Source of the DNA: Paludibacter sp. | GTDB lineage: Bacteria; Bacteroidota; Bacteroidia; Bacteroidales; Paludibacteraceae | Direction: 5' to 3' | Assembly (NCBI GenBank): GCA_031284665.1 | Contig: JAITXR010000197.1 | Span: 1-5,646 of the forward strand | Length of the DNA: 5,646 nucleotides | Shown: piece by piece, positions 1 through 5,646 of the stretch | Numbering within the stretch: position 1 is the first letter of the stretch | How the letters are laid out: every line of letters begins with the position of its first letter | Made by a program: the position numbers and the translations under genes | Notes under the pieces: generated by a model | Told to the model about the DNA's origin: nothing | Seen by the model: the letters and a program-made list of their open reading frames with translations, nothing else | The model's database searches: none

Positions 1-165
1 AATTCGCTCATAATTCACTTCAAAAGATGGGAAAAGCATTGCTGCTACGTTGAATTTCACTTCGTTATTGCCTAACATACCACGCCGAACTACATCTTCG
101 TGAATTTGGGAATACGATGTAAATGTGAATAAAAACAAAGCGGAGATAAAAGTAAGTTTTTTCAT
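1..165 (-). CDS. Exported, probable outer-membrane beta-barrel protein, N-terminal fragment
   Basis: This open frame runs from an ATG at 163-165 off the left edge, so only the first 55 residues are visible. It opens with a typical signal peptide: MKK, then a hydrophobic stretch LTFISALFLFTFT, with likely cleavage after SYS and before Q20. The mature start holds a segment around residues 34-55 (NEVKFNV, then FPSFEVNYERI). This resembles the first transmembrane strand of Bacteroidota outer-membrane barrels of the DUF3575/OmpA-like type, where a lysine-rich N-x-[LF] strand leads to a [FY]E[VI]xYER motif. The inferred role is an envelope protein in the outer membrane; the substrate and exact family cannot be told from this fragment. 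The ATG is preceded by an A-rich leader on the coding strand and no clear ribosome binding site, which is normal in this phylum. It lies downstream of holA in the same direction, but the 244-bp gap suggests separate transcription. Confidence 0.72.
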   Translation of the reverse strand, partial: MKKLTFISALFLFTFTSYSQIHEDVVRRGMLGNNEVKFNVAAMLFPSFEVNYERI

Positions 166-238
166 AAATTTTTGTTTTTTAATGTTAATTTCGGTTGTTT
201 TGTTTATTTTCATTAATTATAAAACCACAAAGTAAATG

Positions 239-294
239 AATTTACTCGAAGTTTTTTCAATTTTTAATAAATAAAAAAATTATTCGAGTTAATT
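239..294. repeat. Imperfect inverted repeat in the holA/outer-membrane gene gap
   Basis: The arms are 239-250 (aattTactcgaa) and 283-294 (ttcgagtTaatt). They pair over 12 positions with one mismatch, including an uninterrupted 7-bp core actcgaa/ttcgagt. The 32-base spacer between them is made of T-rich then A-rich runs that could partly extend the pairing. No U-tract follows on the minus strand, so this is not a classical intrinsic terminator for holA. It could be a weak terminator, a regulator site for the downstream envelope gene, or chance in very AT-rich DNA. The GC-containing core is what sets it apart from its surroundings. Confidence 0.4.
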
Positions 295-371
295 TATTGT
301 ATTTAATATATAGATGCATAATTGCAGTAAAACGTTGCAAAAATTTTATTATTATTTTTGCTAACATACTA

Positions 372-407
372 TTCAAACTTCTCAAACTATTCAAACCACT
401 CACACTT
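372..407. repeat. Degenerate 9-bp tandem repeat, four units, just after holA
   Basis: Four consecutive nonamers can be read: ttcaaactt (372-380), ctcaaacta (381-389), ttcaaacca (390-398) and ctcacactt (399-407). The consensus is YTCAAACYN, with the last unit the most diverged. Alternate units are more alike, giving an exact 11-bp direct repeat, actattcaaac, at 368-378 and 386-396 (period 18). The array ends two bases before the holA stop codon. Its function is unknown. It may be a slippage product or a small tandem binding site. Confidence 0.55.
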
Positions 408-409
408 TC

Positions 410-1447
410 CTAATGTAATATCCTGAAAACCAATTCTTTTAGAATATCCACATCGTCAGTATTCGAACTATTATCCACTCCTTTACTTCGGGCATCGGTT
501 TGGCGTATCCAGCCAATGATTTTCATAGTTTTTCCTTTATTAAATCGCGCTGCCGCAGTGCGGTACTTATCAATAATAAAAGATAATGGCTGAATATGAA
601 GTTCGGCAGCCACATTCGCCGACGATTTATCGTCGAGATAATGGTAAATCATTAAATTTGCAAAAAACGAAAATAACATTGGCAGCAGTCCCTGAATTGG
701 ATTTGCTTTGGGATTGTCGCCAAAATATTTTACTATTCTATTAACTTTCAGTACATTACCTGCTATTAATGCATCTTGCAATTCAAATACATTGAAATCT
801 TTACTCATCCCGATATTACTTTTGACATCATCAACGTTGATGCTTTTCCGATTTGCAGGCAATGAAATTATCAGTTTATCTATTTCGTTTGCAATTTTTT
901 GTAAATCGTTGCCCAAGTATTCCACAATCATTGTTTCGGCTTGCGAGTCGATAGCTAATTTTTTCTGCTGAACATAGTTGCGTATCCAAGCACCTACTGC
1001 GTTTTCGTAAAGTTTATTCGATTCAAAAACCACTCCGTTTTTCGAACAGTCTTTTACCCAAGCAGTTCTGCCATCGGGCTTTGCGTATTTAAAGCACACA
1101 GCCAAAATAGTTTGTGGCGAAAAATGCGAAGTATAATTTTCAAATTTATCCCAACCATTTTTCTTCATTTCTTGCGCCTCTTTGATTATCACAATTTTGC
1201 GTGGCGACATCATCGGGAAAGTGTTGGCAAGGTGAATAACGTCGGCAATATTGCGAATGTCTTTGCCATACAAAACGTGGAGGTCGAAACTTTGCTGAGC
1301 CTCGTCGAGAATATTGTGTTGCAAATAATCGGACACAAGGTCGATGTAGTAAGTTTCTTCGCCCATAAGCAAGTATAGCGGTTTGTAGGCTTTTGCATTC
1401 AAATCGGCTATTATTTGCTGGTAGGTTATTCCCTGAGTTTTTGCCAT
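410..1447 (-). CDS. holA: DNA polymerase III subunit delta (clamp-loader wrench)
   Basis: The 345-residue product matches the usual length of HolA. In the family, the delta subunit binds the sliding beta clamp, opens its ring and, with gamma/tau and delta', loads it onto primed DNA in the cytoplasm. Visible family marks are the N-terminal PLYLLMGEETYYID segment (residues 23-36, a degenerate nucleotide-fold start), FPMMSPRKIVIIKEA (77-91), the domain II motif LGNDLQKIANEIDKL (178-192), DFNVFELQDALIAGN (217-231) at the start of the collar domain, and a C-terminal KELVFRIL. Bacterial delta does not hydrolyse ATP, and no intact Walker A motif is seen. The start ATG at 1445-1447 gives the family-typical N-terminus ITYQQIIADLNAKAYKPLY. 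The gene begins 30 bp after amn on the same strand, which suggests co-transcription. There are no internal stops or oddities. Confidence is high. Confidence 0.95.
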   Translation of the reverse strand: MAKTQGITYQQIIADLNAKAYKPLYLLMGEETYYIDLVSDYLQHNILDEAQQSFDLHVLYGKDIRNIADVIHLANTFPMMSPRKIVIIKEAQEMKKNGWDKFENYTSHFSPQTILAVCFKYAKPDGRTAWVKDCSKNGVVFESNKLYENAVGAWIRNYVQQKKLAIDSQAETMIVEYLGNDLQKIANEIDKLIISLPANRKSINVDDVKSNIGMSKDFNVFELQDALIAGNVLKVNRIVKYFGDNPKANPIQGLLPMLFSFFANLMIYHYLDDKSSANVAAELHIQPLSFIIDKYRTAAARFNKGKTMKIIGWIRQTDARSKGVDNSSNTDDVDILKELVFRILH

Positions 1448-1477
1448 TTTATTCTTAAATTAATTAAAACCAAAACT

Positions 1478-2251
1478 TTATTCAAAGCGTAAATGCTTGA
1501 TAGTGCGACTGTTATTCATTATTGACGAAATTGATTTAATACCGATTTTAATATGTTCTTCCACATAATTGGTAGTAACTTTGCGGTCGCTTTCGGCAGT
1601 TTTGATACCTTCGGCGTGGAGCGGCATATCCGACACAAGCAGCAATGCGCCGGTTGGAATGCTGTTATGAAAACCAACCGAAAAAAGCGTAGCCGTTTCC
1701 ATATCTACCGCCAAAGCGCGCGTAGAACGAAGATATTCCTTAAATTTTTCGTCGTGTTCCCACACTCGGCGGTTGGTGGTAAACACCGTTCCTGTCCAAT
1801 AATCTTTGCCAAAGTCGCGGATGTTCGACGATACGGCACGTTGAAGGTTAAATGCCGGTAACGCAGGAATTTCGGGCGGAAAATAATCGTTTGATGTTCC
1901 TTCGCCTCTAATTGCAGCACTGGGCAGGATGTAATCGCCCACCTGATTTTTGTCGCGCAAACCGCCACATTTCCCCAAAAACAACACGGCTTTTGGCTGA
2001 ATAGCAGTAAGCACATCCATTATCAACGCTGCGTTTGGACTTCCCATTCCAAAGTTTATCATCGTTACTCCATTGGCTTTGGCGTTGAGCATTGTGCCGT
2101 CGCGCCCTAAAACTTCGACATCACTCCATTCTGCAAATTTTTCTACATAGTTATTAAAATTAGTTAATACTATGTAATCAGTAAAATCGGCAAGCGGTCG
2201 CTTTGTGTATCGTGGCAACCAATTTTCTACAATTTCTGATTTTGTTTTCAT
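1478..2251 (-). CDS. amn: AMP nucleosidase, short Bacteroidota form
   Basis: The 257-residue product belongs to the nucleoside phosphorylase (PNP/UDP) superfamily and looks like the AMN-like group annotated as AMP nucleosidase. That activity hydrolyses AMP to adenine and ribose 5-phosphate in purine salvage and adenylate control. Visible marks are NFGMGSPNAALIMDVL (66-81, phosphate/ribose region), the conserved core FLGKCGGLRDKNQVGDYILP (91-110) followed by RGEGTS (115-120), AVDMETATLF (181-190, the methionine-glutamate pair that contacts ribose), and LLVSDMPL (204-211), whose Asp208 is the expected catalytic acid near purine N7. E. coli Amn is about 480 residues with an extra N-terminal regulatory domain. 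That domain is absent here, so ATP/phosphate regulation may differ. A different nucleotide specificity cannot be excluded from sequence alone. The gene lies 46 bp downstream of the lyase gene with no evident terminator between them, and 30 bp upstream of holA. Confidence 0.88.
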   Translation of the reverse strand: MKTKSEIVENWLPRYTKRPLADFTDYIVLTNFNNYVEKFAEWSDVEVLGRDGTMLNAKANGVTMINFGMGSPNAALIMDVLTAIQPKAVLFLGKCGGLRDKNQVGDYILPSAAIRGEGTSNDYFPPEIPALPAFNLQRAVSSNIRDFGKDYWTGTVFTTNRRVWEHDEKFKEYLRSTRALAVDMETATLFSVGFHNSIPTGALLLVSDMPLHAEGIKTAESDRKVTTNYVEEHIKIGIKSISSIMNNSRTIKHLRFE

Positions 2252-2297
2252 AGTTAATACAATTTTATTTATTTAACATTTAGATAATTCAATTATT

Positions 2298-5024
2298 TTA
2301 TCTACTCACCACAATTTTGCTTTGAGTTTGAGTTCCATCAGCAGAAAGTACGATGCTATAAATCCCTGTTGATAAATTACTTACATCGTAAGGAATAAAG
2401 TAATCTACACCGTGTGCCACTTCAATAGCAGGCAGAGTTGCAACTTGTCGCCCCTGAATGTCGAAAACTGTAATTCGCGCCGTACCCGATTGTTCTACTG
2501 CGAATTTCAATATAGTTTCCGATTTTGCGGGATTTGGCGCGGCACTAATACTTAAATGTGCTTGCGGATTAACAATTATTTGCGTGCCTGTTGACGGATT
2601 GAGGTCAAATGGTCCAATATCGCCGGCAGCAAAGCGACTGTTGAGAGCCGAGCCAACTATATCGGTAGCAGTTATTTCACTTGGCAACGGCGCAATCTGA
2701 TTTGGTTTTGCCGCTCCAATTAATTGACTTCCGGGCAACAAACGTGCAAAAGTAGTCGGCATACTTCCATCAGCACCGCGAGGCATCATTGCAGCCGCTT
2801 CGGATAAATCAGCATAATCGCTCGCACCGATGCCTGTTATTTGATTTGTGCTTGCCCAACCTTTTGTAGATGCTGTACTTACCGCATTATTTGAGGCTGA
2901 ATGATTAGCCGAAACTTCTTGTCTCCCAAAACAAACATTGTTGTAAAATTCCATTGTTACACTCGACGATTTTTCGAACATAAAGTCGTATCCACAGCCA
3001 AAAGCAAGGCAGTTTACAACTTTCACACCACCGGCGTGGCTGTTTTGGTCAAAACCTTTTACCGAGCCGGTTTTATCGCAATTAAAAGCGACGCTGTTCC
3101 ACGCCTCGTGCTTACCTACCGACGATCCGCCTGTGCCATTTCCGCCAAGTTTAATTCCATTGCCGTTACCCTGCCGAGCGGGAAGTATTCCGGCAGGTGC
3201 CGAACGCCAAGCCCAACAATCGATAATGAAAACAGGATAATCGGTTTCGTACAAATCCCAGCCATCGTCAGAATTTTCCCAAGCGCGGCAGCGAATAAAC
3301 CAATTTTGCAAACCGTTATGCATTTTGCAGGCAAAACCGTCGGCATTGCCACCTTGCGTTTGCCAATCGTAGTTGCGGTACGAGTCGCAGTCGATAATAT
3401 AATTGTACGAACAATGCGAGCCGTCGTTACGCGAAATTCCCGGATGCGAGTCCTGAAAACTGTGTCCAAAACCCAACTGGATGCCGGTATCGCCATTATA
3501 ACTGAAAGTGCATCGCTCGTAAATATTGTGATTTCCTTCGAGTTTCACGGCATTGTCGCGGGCTCTTGTTAAATGTATTCCAAAAAAATACCAATAGTCG
3601 CCTTTGTGGGCAATGCCCCGCTTGTTACTGTCGCCATCGCTTGTGCCTTGTGCTGTGTCAAAATTCCAAATTGGCAGTTCGCCATTGTAAGCCATCACTT
3701 TAATTCTCGCATTGGCAGTTCCCGATTTTGCAACAGGAATGTTAAAAGTCATCCCCGGATAAAGATATTCTCCTCCGCGTACATAGACAATATCGCCCGG
3801 AATTACCATCGATATTGCTTTTGAAAGAGTAAACCAAGGCGAGTCGTAAGTGCCCAAATTATTGTCGTTTCCCGAAGGCGAAAGGTAATAAATTTTATTA
3901 TCGGTATCGCTTCCCACGCCCGAAAGTTGCAAGGTTTGAGAGTCGGAATTACCACCCGAAACTATGATTTCGCCTGCATATTCTTGCAATTCAGTAGGCG
4001 CAAAACGTACATAAACAGTTGTTGGCAAAAGCATATTGTCTGAATATGAAACAGTTACGCTGTCTGAATAATTCAAATTATCGGTCGAAATTTGAAAATC
4101 GCTTGTTCCCGCAATAATAATTTCGCCTGCTGCCGGCGACAGATATTTACCTGAAACAACAAATTCGCGTTTATCGGTATTTCCTGTTTTCAAACGGTCG
4201 AAAGCGATTGAATATGTCGAAAGACGGAGCGAAGATACTTGTAAAGTGGCAGTTGACGCTGTGGCAGGTGGGGTAAGATAGATGCACGAATTTTCAAATC
4301 CATTATATTCAAAAACCGCGAAATAATATGTTTCACCGGCTTCTAAACCCTGTATTGTTGCCGAAGTTACATCGCCAAGCGCAACCAGCACATTGCCCGA
4401 AATATTTGTTCCTTGTTGATACGATACGCCTGCCGCAGGCTGAAAATCAACCGCAGAGTTTTGTTTGTAACACAGCAAACGCCCTTCACCATTTCCTGCT
4501 GTGATATTTACCAAAACAGATGAACCGGTAATTTCGCCAAACGAAATTTGTGCCTGCTCGCTTGGGGCATCGCCAATATCGGATGCGGTAACTTTGATGT
4601 TGGCAATGAACATTTTTGTGCCTGCGGACGAAAAACGTATTTTTACATTATTTGAGCCTGCCTCGCCAATATTCATCGATGCTGAGCCGGCAGAACTGCC
4701 CGACGATGGAGAAACAGTGCCAATAGAAGTCCATTCGCCATCGTTTACCGATTTTTCTACTGTCAAAGTTTTGCCATTGCCGCTTGCTCGGTGCGAAAAA
4801 GTTAATAATACAGGCTTGTTGACGCCAATAGTTGTAAGCGTTGAGCCGCTTGCCAAAGTAACATATCGCTGACTGTTGTATGTTTCGACTGCTACTGTTC
4901 CGGTCGATGTCCAACCGACGGGGAGTGTAGTTGCTGCAAAATTTTCGTCAATAACAAGAGTTTGAGCATTAGATATTAGTGCTAAAAAACAAGCACTTAC
5001 AAAGAAAATTAATTTATTAGACAT
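2298..5024 (-). CDS. Secreted multidomain pectate lyase, PL9-like, with T9SS tail
   Basis: This is a 908-residue exported protein. Residues 1-20 are a signal peptide cleaved after ISNA. About 21-148 is a beta-sandwich domain opening with DENFAATTLPVGW. About 155-255 is a fibronectin III-like domain ending TYYFAVFEYNG. About 261-372 is an Ig-like domain of the kind repeated in Bacteroidota surface proteins. About 377-815 is a right-handed beta-helix starting YYLSPSGNDNNLG. About 820-908 is a type A T9SS sorting domain with a PNPA motif and a KIVVSR end. In the helix, NADGFACK (560-567) and NSDDGWDL (584-591) place Asp562, Asp586, Asp587 and Asp590 with the same spacing as the four calcium-binding Asp of Dickeya Pel9A. 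Lys625 in GNGIKLGGNG fits its catalytic lysine. The inferred role is beta-elimination of polygalacturonate outside the cell. The substrate is inferred, not shown. The start is fixed by the signal peptide, and a putative promoter lies just upstream. Confidence 0.88.
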   Translation of the reverse strand: MSNKLIFFVSACFLALISNAQTLVIDENFAATTLPVGWTSTGTVAVETYNSQRYVTLASGSTLTTIGVNKPVLLTFSHRASGNGKTLTVEKSVNDGEWTSIGTVSPSSGSSAGSASMNIGEAGSNNVKIRFSSAGTKMFIANIKVTASDIGDAPSEQAQISFGEITGSSVLVNITAGNGEGRLLCYKQNSAVDFQPAAGVSYQQGTNISGNVLVALGDVTSATIQGLEAGETYYFAVFEYNGFENSCIYLTPPATASTATLQVSSLRLSTYSIAFDRLKTGNTDKREFVVSGKYLSPAAGEIIIAGTSDFQISTDNLNYSDSVTVSYSDNMLLPTTVYVRFAPTELQEYAGEIIVSGGNSDSQTLQLSGVGSDTDNKIYYLSPSGNDNNLGTYDSPWFTLSKAISMVIPGDIVYVRGGEYLYPGMTFNIPVAKSGTANARIKVMAYNGELPIWNFDTAQGTSDGDSNKRGIAHKGDYWYFFGIHLTRARDNAVKLEGNHNIYERCTFSYNGDTGIQLGFGHSFQDSHPGISRNDGSHCSYNYIIDCDSYRNYDWQTQGGNADGFACKMHNGLQNWFIRCRAWENSDDGWDLYETDYPVFIIDCWAWRSAPAGILPARQGNGNGIKLGGNGTGGSSVGKHEAWNSVAFNCDKTGSVKGFDQNSHAGGVKVVNCLAFGCGYDFMFEKSSSVTMEFYNNVCFGRQEVSANHSASNNAVSTASTKGWASTNQITGIGASDYADLSEAAAMMPRGADGSMPTTFARLLPGSQLIGAAKPNQIAPLPSEITATDIVGSALNSRFAAGDIGPFDLNPSTGTQIIVNPQAHLSISAAPNPAKSETILKFAVEQSGTARITVFDIQGRQVATLPAIEVAHGVDYFIPYDVSNLSTGIYSIVLSADGTQTQSKIVVSR

Positions 5025-5056
5025 GGTTAAATAGATTTATAATTATTACTGATTGA

Positions 5057-5087
5057 CAAAAATAACAAAAAAATCATTATCAACCAA
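5057..5087 (-). promoter_or_regulatory. Putative Bacteroidota sigma-type promoter of the lyase gene
   Basis: On the minus strand, TTG (5085-5087), then 20 bases, then TATTTTTG (5057-5064) fits the Bacteroidota pattern of a -33 TTG and a -7 TAnnTTTG box. It sits about 33 bp before the lyase ATG and downstream of the hicA terminator, where a promoter is expected. It would give a short AU-rich leader of roughly 25 bases. The region is very T-rich, so a chance match to the -7 box is possible. Confidence 0.5.
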
Positions 5088-5150
5088 TAAAACTAAAATT
5101 TTGTCGGTCAATAATAATTCAATTGTCTGGTTTTATCTTTTTACTATTGA

Positions 5151-5188
5151 AAACAATCAAGGCACGATAAATCGCGCCTTGATTGTTT
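5151..5188 (-). terminator. Intrinsic terminator hairpin of the hicBA operon
   Basis: The arms 5151-5166 (aaacaatcaaggcacg) and 5173-5188 (cgcgccttgattgttt) form a 16-bp stem around a 6-base loop. The one imperfect position (5164/5175) is a G-U wobble in the minus-strand RNA but an A-C mismatch in the plus-strand RNA. This favours a hairpin used by minus-strand transcripts. It begins three bases after the hicA stop codon, and the stem ends in a run of U followed by a short U-rich stretch. It should separate hicBA from the lyase gene, although the U-tract is brief, so some readthrough is possible. Confidence 0.8.
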
Positions 5189-5191
5189 AAT

Positions 5192-5383
5192 TTAAAATTT
5201 TATTTTTTGTATTCCCAATTGTTTGCAAATTTCATTTGCAAGAATATCGCCTATTTCGCTGTGTCGCGGCAGTGCAGTTTTTCGCTTGTTAATCTTATTC
5301 ATCAATATTGTATGATTTGCTCCTTCGCGAAATTCCACACAATTGTTTTCTTGTAAATATTTTAGCAGCACCGACCGTTTCAT
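5192..5383 (-). CDS. hicA: HicA-family mRNA interferase toxin
   Basis: This 63-residue protein has the size and layout of HicA/YcfA toxins, which adopt a small double-stranded-RNA-binding-like fold and cleave mRNA until bound by HicB. Visible marks are the basic start MKRSVLLKYLQENNC, FREGANHTILMN (18-29) with His24 at the position of the catalytic histidine (usually G-x-S-H, here with Asn in place of Ser), KTALPRH (35-41), and a C-terminal helix EICKQLGIQK. The ATG overlaps the end of hicB by 4 nt (ATGA), so translation is probably coupled to the antitoxin. A terminator hairpin follows directly. The gene looks intact. Activity is inferred from family membership. Confidence 0.9.
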   Translation of the reverse strand: MKRSVLLKYLQENNCVEFREGANHTILMNKINKRKTALPRHSEIGDILANEICKQLGIQKIKF

Positions 5384-5604
5384 AGCATTGCAACATTGGC
5401 GATTTTCCTGTGTGTTAATTCTCTGCCTGCAAATTGCCGTGCAACTTCCTCTTTTTGAATATCCATCAGCATTGATATAACTTCCTGTAAATTTGCTTTT
5501 GCCTCATTAATGGTTTTTCCTTGCGTGATAGCATTTGGCATTTGCTCGCATTGTGCAAAGTACCAACCATTATCCATTTTTTCAAATATTGCCGTATATT
5601 CCAT
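5380..5604 (-). CDS. hicB: HicB-like antitoxin
   Basis: This 74-residue protein shows the N-terminal HicB fold, a partial RNase H-like domain that caps and inactivates HicA. Visible marks are the MEYTAIFEK strand, GWYFAQCEQMPNAITQGKT (13-31) with the family's C-x-x-[ML]P and QGKT signature, and the helix INEAKANLQEVISMLMDIQ (32-50). The remaining 24 residues hold no recognisable ribbon-helix-helix or helix-turn-helix domain, so this is a minimal HicB. Autoregulation by direct DNA binding is therefore uncertain. It lies upstream of hicA and its TGA overlaps the hicA ATG. The leader between start and window edge has a run of nine A on the coding strand, which is A-rich as expected for translation starts in this phylum. 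The promoter may lie in, or beyond, the last 42 bases of the window. Confidence 0.9.
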   Translation of the reverse strand: MEYTAIFEKMDNGWYFAQCEQMPNAITQGKTINEAKANLQEVISMLMDIQKEEVARQFAGRELTHRKIANVAML

Positions 5605-5646
5605 ATTTGCTGTTTTTTTTTATCAAATTATATGTTCAAAGCAGTA

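Noticed and set aside
372..407. A small CRISPR-like array
   Set aside because: Units are 9 bp, directly abutting, degenerate and without spacers. No cas gene is present in the window.
2252..2297. A terminator between the lyase gene and amn
   Set aside because: Only very short AT palindromes such as a 5-bp TAATT/AATTA are present, too weak and without GC content to call.
2901..3572. A 223-codon open frame on the plus strand, opposite the lyase gene
   Set aside because: It lies wholly antisense to the strongly supported beta-helix region. Its translation shows no recognisable domain or signal, and the frame is probably kept open by codon bias of the real gene.
4965..5024. Possible lipoprotein signal (Cys12 in the lyase leader)
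   Set aside because: Cys12 falls inside the hydrophobic core, with more hydrophobic residues after it and a good signal peptidase I site at ISNA before Q21. The T9SS tail also explains surface localisation.
5624..5641. TATAATTTG (minus strand) before hicB as its promoter
   Set aside because: It is one base off the TAnnTTTG spacing, and the only nearby TTTG lies a few bases away rather than about 20. The true promoter may be beyond the window edge.

Overview
The window reads as chromosomal DNA from a member of the Bacteroidota, probably an anaerobic or aquatic Bacteroidales-like lineage. This rests on AT-rich intergenic DNA, starts without a clear Shine-Dalgarno but with A-rich leaders, a type IX secretion (T9SS) C-terminal tail, a TAnnTTTG-type promoter box, and the Bacteroidota forms of HolA and AMP nucleosidase. 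All six genes lie on the minus strand, so transcription runs from right to left.

From the right edge, a HicB antitoxin (5380-5604) and a HicA toxin (5192-5383) form a 4-nt overlapping toxin-antitoxin operon. It is closed by a strong hairpin (5151-5188). A putative promoter (5057-5087) then drives a 908-residue secreted enzyme (2298-5024). This enzyme has a signal peptide, three beta-sandwich-type accessory domains, a right-handed beta-helix with the complete calcium and catalytic residue set of polysaccharide lyase family 9, and a T9SS sorting tail. It is most likely a secreted or cell-surface pectate lyase.

46 bp further on is a short-form AMP nucleosidase gene (1478-2251). After another 30 bp comes holA, the DNA polymerase III delta subunit (410-1447). 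These two probably share a transcript. The 244-bp gap at 166-409 is AT-rich and holds a degenerate 9-bp tandem repeat just after holA and a separate imperfect inverted repeat. At the left edge is the N-terminus of an exported, probably outer-membrane beta-barrel protein (1-165), cut by the window boundary.

The genes do not form one pathway: they are two housekeeping genes, a pectin-active secreted enzyme, a small toxin-antitoxin module and an envelope protein. I found no CRISPR array, tRNA, rRNA, insertion sequence or clearly new multigene system. The features that best merit follow-up are the architecture and stacked cysteines of the lyase, the compact hicBA unit with its strand-asymmetric terminator, and the small intergenic repeats.
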